A DNA stretch of 64,000 nt, from positions 4,278,001 to 4,342,000 of the forward strand of contig NZ_JAOQNK010000001.1 in the NCBI RefSeq assembly GCF_025961315.1, written 5' to 3'. The notes beneath the pieces were generated by a model. That model ran no database searches. It was not told the origin of the DNA and saw only the letters and a list, made by a program, of their open reading frames with translations. Positions 36,249 to 45,367 of this stretch are shown piece by piece. Each line of letters starts with the position of its first letter. Position 1 is the first letter of the stretch. Origin of the DNA: Sphingobacterium kitahiroshimense (GTDB lineage: Bacteria > Bacteroidota > Bacteroidia > Sphingobacteriales > Sphingobacteriaceae). A program made the translations under genes and the position numbers.

Positions 36249-36893
36249 CTATCTATAAGAGAATACATCTCCAAGATCTTCGTTACTCGTGAACGTACAA
36301 TCAAGATCTGTTAATTCACCTGTTCCAATGTTGATGACCATTCCATGAACAGCTAGATCGTTTCTGTCTTTCCAAGCATTTTGGATAATAGAAGTTGTAC
36401 ATAAGTTAAATACCTGTTCTTGCACATTTAACTCAATTAAACGATCAACTTTTTTATCATGTTCATCAATTGCATCTATTTCTGCTGCATGTAAACGATA
36501 AACATCTTTGATGTGACATAACCAGTTATCAATAATTCCAAATTGATTACGGCTTAATGATGCCGCTACACCACCACAGCCATAGTGACCAGCAATAATA
36601 ATCTGCTTTACTTTCAATACATTTACAGCATAATCGAGTACTGATAACATGCTCATGTCCGAATGCACACACATGTTTGCGATATTACGGTGTACAAATA
36701 CTTCTCCAGGTTTAGTACCTGTGATTTCATTTGCAGGAACACGACTATCAGCGCAACCAATCCATAAAATTTCTGGATTTTGACCTTTTGCTAATTGTTG
36801 AAAACGACCAGTCGTATCATTCTTAACAAAGTCCATCCACTCACGATTTCCTTGTAAAATTTTTTTAAATCCTATTTCTAAATCTTTTTCCAT
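36249..36893 (-). CDS. Beta-class carbonic anhydrase
   Basis: A 214-residue beta carbonic anhydrase interconverting CO2 and bicarbonate. Zinc ligands are visible in WIGCADSRVPANE (Cys and Asp) and AGHYGCGGVAAS (His and Cys). It lies 94 nt downstream of a SulP transporter on the same strand, which suggests the pair supplies or balances bicarbonate. There is no signal peptide, so it is cytoplasmic. Confidence 0.96.
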   Translation of the reverse strand: MEKDLEIGFKKILQGNREWMDFVKNDTTGRFQQLAKGQNPEILWIGCADSRVPANEITGTKPGEVFVHRNIANMCVHSDMSMLSVLDYAVNVLKVKQIIIAGHYGCGGVAASLSRNQFGIIDNWLCHIKDVYRLHAAEIDAIDEHDKKVDRLIELNVQEQVFNLCTTSIIQNAWKDRNDLAVHGMVINIGTGELTDLDCTFTSNEDLGDVFSYR

Positions 36894-36987
36894 TTTATAT
36901 ATATATTAATACAGTTCATTCAGTCATGTGCTGTATGTTTTATCCCTTATAGGATACAAATCTCGTTAATTAATTGTTTTTATTTTA

Positions 36988-38526
36988 TTATTTTTTCTTG
37001 TATTCAATATCTGTCAATTCAATGCGCTTTCCTTTGGTCAGGGCATTCTGTTCAAAATCTTTAATGACCTCGATAACATCTTTATCAATGAATTTACTAC
37101 CTGTACCGTTAATAACAATAAGGCCAACAGATTTTGGAAGACTATAAAGCTTTTGTTGAATAGGAGCTTTGTTTAAAAAAGATACTTCTTCCGCTAAAGT
37201 GATTACAGCTTTGTCGTAATCATTTTGTTTGACGATATCAAATTTGAAAGCATTCTGCATATTAGCTTTTAAAATATAAAAAGTGGCTACCACAAGACCA
37301 ATACCTACACCCATTAATAAGTCTGTAAATACAATTGCCACAATTGTTGCAAAGAAAGGAATAAACTGGTCAAGTCCTTTTTTATACATAGATGTAAATA
37401 AAGCTGGTTTCGCTAGCTTATAGCCAGTTTGCAATAAAATAGCAGCTAAACAAGATAGTGGGATAAAATTTAATACGTTAGGTATGATCAGAATCGCTAG
37501 TAATAACCACATACCATGAAGTAAGGCAGATTGTCTTGTTCTTCCTCCAGCATTTACATTCGCTGATGAACGTACAATAACTGACGTCATTGGTAAACCA
37601 CCCAATAGACCACTTGTTATGTTACCAACTCCTTGTGCAATCAGTTCCCGATTGGTCGGCGTATTTCTTTTAAATGGATCAATTTTATCGACCGCTTCAA
37701 TACTCAATAGTGTTTCTAAACTGGCAATGATCGCAATGGTGAAAGCGACAATCCAAACTTCTTTATTGATGATCTGTGTAAAATCGGGAAGCGTAAACAG
37801 CCCTGTAAATTCTGCAAAGGAATTAACAATCGGTACAAGTACAAACTGTGACTCTGCTAATTGAAATGCTGTTCCATTAAAGGCAAATGATAATCCGATA
37901 CCTAAAGCCACTACGATTAGTGGAGCAGGAATGCTTTTCAATTTCGGTATGCTTGGCCAATAAATTAAAACAATCAGTGATAAGATGCAGATAATCAAAG
38001 CCCCAGGGCCAATTGAAGATACCAAAGTGTCTGTAAATGCGCCAATTCCATGGCCGTTATCAAGCTCAAAAGCATGTGTTTCCAACATACCAAGTGCCAA
38101 AGGAATTTGCTTTAATATAATGGTAATCCCAATGGCAGCAAGCATTCCAACAATAACCGAGGATGGGAAATAATTACCAATCATTCCCGCCTTTACAATA
38201 CCTAGAATCAACTGAAGTATTCCAGCAATAACTACGGCTAATAAAAACGTTTCATAAGCTCCAAGACTCTGAATGGCTCCTAAAACGATAACTGTAAGAC
38301 CAGCTGCAGGACCACTGACGCTTAAAGGTGATTTACTGATAGAAGAAACGACTACACCGCCAATTACTCCAGTTAACAATCCTGCAAACAATGGCGCACC
38401 AGAAGCCATTGCAATACCCAAACATAGTGGAAGTGCTACTAAAAACACCACAACACTAGCGGGTACATCATATTTTAAGTCTCTTTTCGATAGTTTCAGA
38501 AAAGCAGACATACGAGTTCCAAACAT
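36988..38526 (-). CDS. SulP-family anion transporter (probable bicarbonate transporter)
   Basis: A 512-residue SulP (SLC26-like) carrier with 10-14 membrane segments starting near residue 20 (VVFLVALPLCLGIAMASGAPLFAGL), the family stretch SPLSVSGPAAGLTVIV, and a short cytoplasmic STAS-like C-terminus (about 430-512). Family members move sulphate, bicarbonate or other anions. The downstream carbonic anhydrase argues for bicarbonate, as in known SulP-carbonic anhydrase pairs and fusions. ATG 38511 is an alternative start. Confidence 0.88.
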   Translation of the reverse strand: MFGTRMSAFLKLSKRDLKYDVPASVVVFLVALPLCLGIAMASGAPLFAGLLTGVIGGVVVSSISKSPLSVSGPAAGLTVIVLGAIQSLGAYETFLLAVVIAGILQLILGIVKAGMIGNYFPSSVIVGMLAAIGITIILKQIPLALGMLETHAFELDNGHGIGAFTDTLVSSIGPGALIICILSLIVLIYWPSIPKLKSIPAPLIVVALGIGLSFAFNGTAFQLAESQFVLVPIVNSFAEFTGLFTLPDFTQIINKEVWIVAFTIAIIASLETLLSIEAVDKIDPFKRNTPTNRELIAQGVGNITSGLLGGLPMTSVIVRSSANVNAGGRTRQSALLHGMWLLLAILIIPNVLNFIPLSCLAAILLQTGYKLAKPALFTSMYKKGLDQFIPFFATIVAIVFTDLLMGVGIGLVVATFYILKANMQNAFKFDIVKQNDYDKAVITLAEEVSFLNKAPIQQKLYSLPKSVGLIVINGTGSKFIDKDVIEVIKDFEQNALTKGKRIELTDIEYKKK

Positions 38527-38625
38527 TAGTTTTTGTCTAAAATTTTACCTGTTTTTTTTATATAAGATTTTCCTTTAGTCAGATCTGACCAAAGTTGAGG
38601 TCATGCCAAAGCATGTACAGGAAGC

Positions 38626-38958
38626 CTAGCAGTTAGGAGGCGGCGTAGGAACAGATGGGTGGAATGCACGAATACTTTTTTCATTTTTCAAGTAGTGCTT
38701 TTGTTTTCCGTGGTTATCAGTTATGATCGCTAGAAAGTAAGATTCTTCAGTTTTGGCATTAAAAAACTTTGATCCGGACTCATTATGATCACTATGTGCT
38801 CCATTGTTGTTCTCAATTTCTAATTGAAGCACAATTTGAAGAATGGTATTTTGATCTAATAAAGATGAAAATATAGGTGTTATTGATATGCTCATCTTTG
38901 TGAAAAAGATTAAAGCACATAATAAAGCGGCTATATTTCTAATTTTTTTATTAAACAT
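38626..38958 (-). CDS. Small putative exported protein (110 aa), unknown
   Basis: A 110-residue protein with an N-terminal hydrophobic segment (about residues 8-28), so probably exported or membrane-bound. The remainder is hydrophilic, with a Gly-His-Asn-rich stretch, and ends HPSVPTPPPNC. I recognise no domain. It lies 99 nt upstream of the SulP gene on the same strand, so could be co-transcribed, but the gap holds only weak hairpins. Confidence 0.6.
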   Translation of the reverse strand: MFNKKIRNIAALLCALIFFTKMSISITPIFSSLLDQNTILQIVLQLEIENNNGAHSDHNESGSKFFNAKTEESYFLAIITDNHGKQKHYLKNEKSIRAFHPSVPTPPPNC

Positions 38959-39178
38959 CTTTCTTCAAAACTGTATCTGTCCCCTATTTAGAGTATGTAA
39001 AAATACATTTTTCATGTTAAAAAATTGTGAAATTTTTTAAAAAAAATCCATGCTGACAAAAAAATTACAAAGACTCAATATTTCGTTCTATCTTTAATAG
39101 AGGAAATATAACATGTAAAAAGTGAAGAGATTTCTCAAGCGTTAACTGTTTGGGTTTTAAAAATTAGCAAATTAAGTA

Positions 39179-40720
39179 ATGGAAGATCAAACACTATTTA
39201 TTGAAAAAGTAAAAGCATCATACAATCCAAAGGGAGCCTATATATATTTAGGTGCAGGTATTTTGGACGGTAATATTTTATCAGAGGCTAAAGTTAACCT
39301 GGCTTTAAAAATGATGAATCGACATGGCTTAATTACAGGAGCAACCGGAACTGGAAAAACACGTACTTTGCAATTAATTGCTGAACAGTTGTCTGATGCA
39401 GGAGTTCCTGTGTTTATGTTAGATGTTAAAGGTGATTTATCGGGCTTAGCTGTTGAAGGACAAACCAATCAAGCGCTTATAGATCGTGGAGATGCTGTGG
39501 GTGTTCAGTTTGTACCTGCGAGTTTTCCCATCGAATTATTTTCTTTGACAGGTAATAAAGGAACAACAATGCGGATAAAAGTGTCTGATGTTGGTCCAAT
39601 TCTTTTGTCCCGTATTTTAGAACTGAATGATACACAAACTGGAGTGTTAGCTGCAATCTTTAAATATGCACAAGATCATAATATGCCTTTGGTTGATTTT
39701 AATGATGTTAAAAAGTTACTGAGTTACCTCGCCGATGGTCCAGGAAGTGAGGAGATTAAAGATGATTATGGTAAAATAAGTACATCGAGTTCCGGAACTA
39801 TTTTACGTAAGATAGTTGCTATAGAACAACAGGGTGTTGCTCATATATTTGGAGAGAAGGAATTTGATATCGAAGATTTATTTCAAAAAGTACATGGCAG
39901 AGGTGTCATTAGTTTATTGAATATTTCGGATGTTCAGGATCAACCCGTGTTATTTTCAACATTTCTATTAAGTATATTAGCCCAGTTGTTTAAAAATTTA
40001 CCTGAAGTAGGCGATTTGGATAAACCAAAGTTGGTATTTTTCTTTGATGAAGCTCATCTACTATTTAAAGATGCTTCTAAAGCATTTCTGACGCAGGTAG
40101 AGCAGATCGTTAGATTGATTCGATCAAAAGGTATAGGCGTATTCTTTTGTACTCAGTCACCAACAGATATTCCCGAGTCTGTGTTGGCACAGTTGGGGAA
40201 TCGCGTACAGCATGCTTTACGTGCTTTTACTCCGAATGATGCTGAGAATTTAAGAAAAACTGTCAAAACATATCCTAAATCAGATTTTTATGCAATCGAT
40301 CAAATATTAACATCCTTAGGAACAGGGCAGGCACTCATTACAGTGCTGAATGATAAAGGAATTCCTACAGAAGTTGTTTCCACACATCTGGTACCAGCAA
40401 GAGCTGTCATGGGACCTGCAGATGCAACAACTTACGATCAGCTTGTCAAACAATCTGATTTGTATTTGAAATATCAACAACGTGAGGAAAATCGCTCTGC
40501 AGCTGAGATTGTTGATGAAAGAATGAAAGTGGCAAATGATCAGCAGATACAGCAAGATCGAGAAAAAGAAGAGGCTAAGCTTGCTAAGAGCAGTTCGAGA
40601 AGACAAACACCACTAGAAGCCGCTCAGAAAACAGCGACGACCACACTTGCAAGAGAAGGGGTAAAGTTGTTGGGGAAACTGGCAAGTGGTTTGTTAACAG
40701 CATTCTTTAAGAAAAAGTAA
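39179..40720 (+). CDS. HerA/DUF853-type ATPase (YjgR-like)
   Basis: A 513-residue FtsK/HerA-superfamily ATPase of the DUF853 family. Walker A is GATGTGKT (near residues 54-61), Walker B LVFFFDEAHLL (near 290), and the sensor region GVFFCTQSPTDIPE follows. The C-terminal 80 residues are charged and probably helical. Its role is unknown; related ATPases act in DNA or protein translocation. It appears monocistronic; TATCTTTA upstream is a near -7 box. Confidence 0.88.
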   Translation: MEDQTLFIEKVKASYNPKGAYIYLGAGILDGNILSEAKVNLALKMMNRHGLITGATGTGKTRTLQLIAEQLSDAGVPVFMLDVKGDLSGLAVEGQTNQALIDRGDAVGVQFVPASFPIELFSLTGNKGTTMRIKVSDVGPILLSRILELNDTQTGVLAAIFKYAQDHNMPLVDFNDVKKLLSYLADGPGSEEIKDDYGKISTSSSGTILRKIVAIEQQGVAHIFGEKEFDIEDLFQKVHGRGVISLLNISDVQDQPVLFSTFLLSILAQLFKNLPEVGDLDKPKLVFFFDEAHLLFKDASKAFLTQVEQIVRLIRSKGIGVFFCTQSPTDIPESVLAQLGNRVQHALRAFTPNDAENLRKTVKTYPKSDFYAIDQILTSLGTGQALITVLNDKGIPTEVVSTHLVPARAVMGPADATTYDQLVKQSDLYLKYQQREENRSAAEIVDERMKVANDQQIQQDREKEEAKLAKSSSRRQTPLEAAQKTATTTLAREGVKLLGKLASGLLTAFFKKK

Positions 40721-40731
40721 TCTAATATTTA

Positions 40732-40739
40732 TATATTTG
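40732..40739 (+). promoter_or_regulatory. -7 promoter box of the nucleotidyltransferase (TATATTTG)
   Basis: A perfect TAnnTTTG, 36 nt before the ATG at 40776 and within the short gap after the DUF853 gene. Confidence 0.55.
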
Positions 40740-40775
40740 CACAAATTTAAACTAGAAACGACCTAGAAATTGGAT

Positions 40776-41687
40776 ATGAGTAAACCAACTTTATTAATTT
40801 TGGCAGCAGGTATGGCTAGCCGTTACGGATCATTGAAACAGATTGATGCTTTTGGGCCTCACGGCGAAACTATTATTGATTATTCTATCTATGATGCTAT
40901 TAATGCTGGATTTGGCAAAGTAGTATTTATAATTCGTGAAGAATTTTTAGATAAAATGAAAGAAGTCTTTGACGAAAAGTTAAAAGGAAAAATCGAAGTA
41001 GATTACGCTTTCCAAGATTTTGATTTAAAGAAGTATGGTATTGACCGTGAAATAGAGCGTGCTAAACCTTGGGGTACTGCACACGCTGTAATGAGTGCAA
41101 AAAATCACGTTGATGGACCTTTCTGTGTGATTAATGCAGATGATTTTTACGGTACGGATTCTTACGAAAAAATGGCTAAGTTCTTAACAACTGAAGTATC
41201 AGATGACCAAATGGCTTTGATGGGATTTCAAGTTGGTAATACGTTATCCGATTATGGTTATGTATCTAGAGGGGTATGTGTAGTAAGTCCTTCAGGACAT
41301 ATGGAAAGTGTTACGGAACGTACTAAGATATACTATAAAGAAATTGAAGGCGAGAAAAAAATAGTTTTCGAAGAAGGTGATGTAATAACAGAGTTGGATC
41401 CGGAAAGTCGTGTATCTATGAATTTCTGGGGCTTTACTCCAAAAGTATTTGAAGTGGCTGAAGGCATGTTTAGAGATTTTGTTGAGAAAAATTCGGAAGA
41501 TCCTAAATCTGAATTCTTCATTCCTTCTGTAGCAGATTATTTCGTGCAAACAAAGCAAGCAGATTTTAAAGTTATCCCGACCTCATCAAAATGGTTCGGT
41601 GTTACCTATAAAGAAGATAAGGAAATTGTGCAGGCATCAATCCTAAAATTGATTGCAGATGGTGCATATCCAGAAAAAATATTTTAA
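40776..41687 (+). CDS. Sugar-phosphate nucleotidyltransferase
   Basis: A 303-residue protein of the GT-A nucleotidyltransferase fold, like glucose-1-phosphate thymidylyl- or uridylyltransferases. It shows LILAAGMASRYGSLKQID (nucleotide loop) and the DxD-like metal site NADDFYG. The sugar cannot be assigned. I chose ATG 40776; an in-frame TTG at 40770 would add two residues. A kinase fused or adjacent, as in some Bacteroidota, is not present. It is followed by a terminator. Confidence 0.9.
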   Translation: MSKPTLLILAAGMASRYGSLKQIDAFGPHGETIIDYSIYDAINAGFGKVVFIIREEFLDKMKEVFDEKLKGKIEVDYAFQDFDLKKYGIDREIERAKPWGTAHAVMSAKNHVDGPFCVINADDFYGTDSYEKMAKFLTTEVSDDQMALMGFQVGNTLSDYGYVSRGVCVVSPSGHMESVTERTKIYYKEIEGEKKIVFEEGDVITELDPESRVSMNFWGFTPKVFEVAEGMFRDFVEKNSEDPKSEFFIPSVADYFVQTKQADFKVIPTSSKWFGVTYKEDKEIVQASILKLIADGAYPEKIF

Positions 41688-41708
41688 AATATTATCGTAG
41701 TATTTTCT

Positions 41709-41738
41709 AAACCCGCAATATTTGTTGCGGGTTTTTTT
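41709..41738 (+). terminator. Terminator after the nucleotidyltransferase
   Basis: Arms AAACCCGCAA / TTGCGGGTTT around a 6-nt loop followed by T8, 21 nt after the stop. Confidence 0.9.
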
Positions 41739-41791
41739 TATGTTTGAGTATTAGAAGGTATTATCATTCTAAGATCAAGTCCATTATAAAC

Positions 41792-42472
41792 ATGAAAAAA
41801 ATATTAAAAGTGCTATTATATATTCTTATCACACTCATTCTAATTGTATTTATTTATTGGTTGTCAGAACGTGTCTTATCGCGAATAAGTGCACATAGAG
41901 AAAATTCTGCTCTACCGAAAGATATAACGTTGTATATTATGTCAAATGGTGTGCATACAGATCTAGTATTCCCCGTTAAAAATAATCTGATGGATTGGAC
42001 ACATCTATTTCCATTAAGTAATAATAAGGGAAAAGATACCACATATACTTACATGGGAATAGGATGGGGAGATAAGGGCTTTTATTTAAATACCCCAGAA
42101 TGGAAAGATCTAAAAGCTTCGACAGCATTTGTAGCAGCAACTGGCATTGGTGAAACGGCACTACATATTACCTATCATAAATCAGTGGAGGAGAATGAGC
42201 TCTGTTACAAGTATATGATTGATACAGTACAATATCAAATCCTTATTGATTTTGTGAAATCATCGTTGGAATATGATGCTGAAAATAAGCCAATTGTAAT
42301 TAATACTAATGCACAGTATGGTGATTCGGATGCTTTTTATGAAGCCAAAGGATCTTACAGCATGTTTTACTCATGCAATACTTGGACGAACGAGGCTCTT
42401 AAAAAGGCGAATATGCCAGCGGGTATATGGGCAACATTAGATAAAGGAATATTAAGCCATTACAAAAAATAG
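41792..42472 (+). CDS. DUF2459/TIGR02117-family protein
   Basis: A 226-residue protein with an N-terminal membrane helix (about residues 4-24) and a periplasmic domain of the TIGR02117/DUF2459 type, seen in YIMSNGVHTDLVFPV, MGIGWGDKGFYLNTP and YSCNTWTNEALKKA. Function is unknown; the NGxHT and SCNTW motifs look like a papain-fold active site (Cys/His), which is inference. I chose ATG 41792; a TTG at 41744 is in frame. It is monocistronic. Confidence 0.85.
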   Translation: MKKILKVLLYILITLILIVFIYWLSERVLSRISAHRENSALPKDITLYIMSNGVHTDLVFPVKNNLMDWTHLFPLSNNKGKDTTYTYMGIGWGDKGFYLNTPEWKDLKASTAFVAATGIGETALHITYHKSVEENELCYKYMIDTVQYQILIDFVKSSLEYDAENKPIVINTNAQYGDSDAFYEAKGSYSMFYSCNTWTNEALKKANMPAGIWATLDKGILSHYKK

Positions 42473-42508
42473 CACTCCAGTATTCATCACAATAAAAGAC
42501 ATAATAGA

Positions 42509-42549
42509 TTGACAAGTATTTTTTACATTTTGTAAAAAACACTTGTCAA
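42509..42549. promoter_or_regulatory. 41-bp inverted repeat, likely operator of the DUF2975-HTH cassette
   Basis: Two 19-bp arms (TTGACAAGT..TTTTTTACA and complement, one mismatch) with a 3-bp spacer. The right arm overlaps the position expected for the -33 element of the promoter at 42566-42573, so protein bound here would block polymerase. The HTH regulator encoded 555 nt downstream is the obvious candidate. Confidence 0.7.
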
Positions 42550-42565
42550 TATGTATGATTAGTTT

Positions 42566-42573
42566 TACATTTG
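42566..42573 (+). promoter_or_regulatory. -7 promoter box of the DUF2975-HTH operon (TACATTTG)
   Basis: A perfect TAnnTTTG, with CTTG about 20 nt upstream inside the inverted repeat as a possible -33 element. It lies 31 nt before the ATG at 42605. Confidence 0.65.
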
Positions 42574-42604
42574 TCGTACTAACAATATAAAACTTAAAAT
42601 CATT

Positions 42605-43114
42605 ATGAAAAAAATTCCTTTATTACCCCGGTACTTCCGGTGGATTGGATTAGGATTAGTCCTCATGTTTTTAATCCCAACGGCATTATATATGCTAAAA
42701 GAAAATAGTATTTTAATTACTAATTATCCAAGAATAAAAGGGGTAGAGATTATGCCTTTCGAATTATCTTTTTCTACTTTTGCAGTTTTGGGAGGAAATG
42801 ATGGCCCTTTTGAAATTATTAATACAGAAATGTCACTAACATTACAGCTTTTATCGATCTTTTTAGGGTTGAGTTTTATTGCATTTACGAAGTATAAGTA
42901 TGAGGATGAAATGATTAATTCTATTCGTCTTTATTCTTGGTCCTGGTCTATTATTTCTTTTGCTATTTTCAATGTATTATTAATTGCATTTGTTTATGCT
43001 AGTTGGTATATAAGCCTGGCATTTTTAAGTCCAAATATTATATTATTGCTTTATATTATTATTTTTCGGTTCCAGGTTTTTAAAATGAATAGGAGGTTAG
43101 CGCATGAAGAATAA
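42605..43114 (+). CDS. DUF2975 membrane protein
   Basis: A 169-residue four-helix membrane protein of the DUF2975 family, with hydrophobic spans at about 13-31, 78-95, 110-130 and 137-158. Function is unknown. In Firmicutes and Bacteroidota it is nearly always paired with a small Cro/CI-type regulator, as here (11-nt overlap). It may be a membrane sensor or immunity-like partner of that regulator, which is inference. Confidence 0.85.
   Translation: MKKIPLLPRYFRWIGLGLVLMFLIPTALYMLKENSILITNYPRIKGVEIMPFELSFSTFAVLGGNDGPFEIINTEMSLTLQLLSIFLGLSFIAFTKYKYEDEMINSIRLYSWSWSIISFAIFNVLLIAFVYASWYISLAFLSPNIILLLYIIIFRFQVFKMNRRLAHEE
43091..43096 (+). promoter_or_regulatory. Perfect Shine-Dalgarno AGGAGG of the HTH regulator
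   Basis: AGGAGG lies 7 nt upstream of the ATG at 43104, inside the end of the DUF2975 gene. It is unusual because other genes in the window lack such sites. It supports the ATG at 43104 as the start. Confidence 0.7.
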
Positions 43115-43310
43115 TATTAAAATCAATCGACTGATGAAAGATTATTCACAAGAACAGTTAGCAAATAAAGTCGGAGTAAGTAGACAGACAATCAATGCCT
43201 TGGAAGCTGCGAAATATGTTCCTTCAACTGTATTGGCACTTAAGTTATCAAGAGTATTGGATAAAAGTATAGAAGAATTATTCCAATTGGAAGATTCAGA
43301 CTTGGTCTAA
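43104..43310 (+). CDS. Small Xre/Cro-CI-type regulator (YozG-like)
   Basis: A 68-residue HTH_3 protein with the helix-turn-helix SQEQLANKVGVSRQTINALE (residues 14-33) and almost no other sequence. Such short regulators accompany DUF2975 genes and probably repress their own operon through the 41-bp inverted repeat at 42509-42549. Start and stop are well defined by the Shine-Dalgarno and terminator. Confidence 0.93.
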   Translation: MKNNIKINRLMKDYSQEQLANKVGVSRQTINALEAAKYVPSTVLALKLSRVLDKSIEELFQLEDSDLV

Positions 43311-43314
43311 TAAT

Positions 43315-43347
43315 AAAAAAGCTCGAAGATTCATCTTCGAGCTTTTT
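43315..43347. terminator. Bidirectional terminator between the HTH gene and dnaK
   Basis: Perfect arms AAAAAGCTCGAAGAT / ATCTTCGAGCTTTTT around a 2-3 nt loop, between convergent genes. Confidence 0.92.
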
Positions 43348-43367
43348 ATTATTTAAAAGGAGTGTAA

Positions 43368-45272
43368 TTATTTGACTTCTTCGTATTCTACGTCAGTTAC
43401 GTCATCACCACCTTGGTTACCACCATTGTTTGCTTGACCAGCATCACCTTGAGGTTGTGAACCACCTTGTGAAGCAGCATACATCTCTTCAGAAGCAGCA
43501 TTCCAAGCATTGTTTACTTCTGCAGAAGCTGAATCGATATCAGCAAAACTTCTTGCTTCAAAAGCAGCTTTCAATTTTACTAAACCAGCTTCGATAGCCG
43601 CTTTTTTATCTGCTGAAATTTTATCTCCGTATTCTTTTAATTGTTTTTCAGTTGAGAAAATCAAAGCATCTGCACCATTGATTTTATCAGCTTCTTCTTT
43701 CATTTTTTGATCCGCTTCAGCATTTGCTTCAGCTTCTTCTTTCATTTTTTTGATTTCTTCGTCAGATAAACCAGATGAAGCTTCAATACGGATATTTTGC
43801 TCTTTTCCAGTTGCTTTATCTTTAGCAGAAACTTTAATGATACCATTTGCATCGATGTCGAATGTTACTTCAATTTGAGGAACACCACGAGGAGCAGAAG
43901 GAATATCATTTAAGTGGAAACGGCCAATCGTACGGTTTTGAGCAGCCATTGGACGCTCTCCTTGTAAGATGTGGATTTCAACAGATGGTTGATTATCAGA
44001 AGCAGTTGAGAACGTTTCAGACTTTTTAGTAGGAATAGTTGTATTTGCTTCAATTAATTTAGTCATCACACCACCCATTGTTTCGATACCTAATGATAAA
44101 GGAGTAACGTCTAATAATAATACGTCTTTCACTTCACCAGTTAATACACCACCTTGGATAGCAGCACCTAATGCTACAACTTCATCAGGGTTAACACCTT
44201 TAGAAGGCTCTTTTCCGAAGAATGCTTTTACTGCATCAACGATTGCAGGGATACGTGTAGAGCCACCAACTAAGATGATCTCATCGATATCACCTGTACT
44301 GAATCCAGCATTTTTCAATGCAGAACGACAAGGATCAATTGTACGTTTGATCAAATCAGCAGCTAAGCTTTCAAATTTAGCACGTGATAAAGGACGAACT
44401 AAGTGTTTCGGGCCTGTTGCATCAGCAGTGATGTATGGCAAATTGATTTCAGTAGAAGTTGTGCTTGATAATTCAATTTTAGCTTTCTCAGCAGCTTCTT
44501 TCAAACGTTGCAATGCCATTGGATCTTTTTTCAAGTCAAAGCCATTGTTTTCGTTTTTAAACTCGTCATTTAACCAGTTGATGATTACATTATCAAAGTC
44601 ATCACCACCTAAGTGTGTATCACCGTCAGTAGATTTAACTTCAAATACACCATCACCTAATTCCAATACTGAAACGTCATGTGTACCACCACCACAGTCA
44701 AAAACAACAATTTTCATGTCTTTGTGTGCTTTATCTAAACCATAAGCTAAAGCAGCAGCTGTTGGCTCGTTGATAATACGTTTAACTGTTAAACCAGCGA
44801 TTTCACCAGCTTCTTTAGTTGCTTGACGTTGTGCATCATTGAAGTATGCAGGAACTGTAATTACAGCTTCAGTTACTTCTTGACCTAAGAAATCTTCTGC
44901 AGTTTTCTTCATTTTTTGAAGAATCATAGCTGAAATTTCTTGAGGTGTATATTTACGGTCGTCAATTTCTACACGTGGTGTATTGTTGTCGCCTTTTACT
45001 ACATTATAAGGTACATGTTGCGCTTCATTTACAGACTCATCATAAGATAAACCCATAAAGCGTTTAATAGAGTAAATAGTTTTAGTCGGGTTTGTGATCG
45101 CTTGACGTTTTGCTGGATCACCTACCTTACGCTCGCCACCTTCAACAAAAGCAACGATAGAAGGGGTTGTACGTTTACCCTCATTGTTAGCAATAACTAC
45201 CGGTTCGTTACCTTCCATTACAGCAACACATGAATTGGTCGTACCTAAGTCGATTCCTATTATTTTAGACAT
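43368..45272 (-). CDS. dnaK: Chaperone DnaK (Hsp70)
   Basis: A 634-residue Hsp70 with ATPase signatures IGIDLGTTNSCVAV, VFDCGGGTHDVS and the substrate-binding domain followed by the Gly/Gln-rich tail ending DVTDVEYEEVK. It folds and protects proteins in the cytoplasm with DnaJ and GrpE, which are not encoded here. The gene is alone. Its upstream region carries a sigma-54-like element and a TGACA/TGTCA palindrome rather than a CIRCE site. Confidence 0.99.
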   Translation of the reverse strand: MSKIIGIDLGTTNSCVAVMEGNEPVVIANNEGKRTTPSIVAFVEGGERKVGDPAKRQAITNPTKTIYSIKRFMGLSYDESVNEAQHVPYNVVKGDNNTPRVEIDDRKYTPQEISAMILQKMKKTAEDFLGQEVTEAVITVPAYFNDAQRQATKEAGEIAGLTVKRIINEPTAAALAYGLDKAHKDMKIVVFDCGGGTHDVSVLELGDGVFEVKSTDGDTHLGGDDFDNVIINWLNDEFKNENNGFDLKKDPMALQRLKEAAEKAKIELSSTTSTEINLPYITADATGPKHLVRPLSRAKFESLAADLIKRTIDPCRSALKNAGFSTGDIDEIILVGGSTRIPAIVDAVKAFFGKEPSKGVNPDEVVALGAAIQGGVLTGEVKDVLLLDVTPLSLGIETMGGVMTKLIEANTTIPTKKSETFSTASDNQPSVEIHILQGERPMAAQNRTIGRFHLNDIPSAPRGVPQIEVTFDIDANGIIKVSAKDKATGKEQNIRIEASSGLSDEEIKKMKEEAEANAEADQKMKEEADKINGADALIFSTEKQLKEYGDKISADKKAAIEAGLVKLKAAFEARSFADIDSASAEVNNAWNAASEEMYAASQGGSQPQGDAGQANNGGNQGGDDVTDVEYEEVK

Positions 45273-45320
45273 ATTATATATATTTATTTTTTACTAATCT
45301 GTTTGTTGTATACCTACCTA

Positions 45321-45336
45321 ATCAACCCTTGTGCCA
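45321..45336 (-). promoter_or_regulatory. Sigma-54-like -24/-12 promoter of dnaK
   Basis: On the minus strand TGGCAC, 5 nt, TTGAT matches the sigma-54 consensus TGGCAC-N5-TTGCW with one change (C to A at -12). Start of transcription would be near 45310, giving a 38-nt leader. No TAnnTTTG box is seen at a suitable distance. Confidence 0.55.
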
Positions 45337-45367
45337 ATCATTTTGTTTTCATGAAAATGAATAAAAT

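Noticed and set aside
36988..38526. Sulphate permease as the name for the SulP gene
   Set aside because: The family moves several anions and the carbonic anhydrase next door favours bicarbonate.
44275..44745. 156-codon open frame antisense to dnaK
   Set aside because: Lies wholly within the conserved dnaK frame, with no recognisable protein features or promoter.
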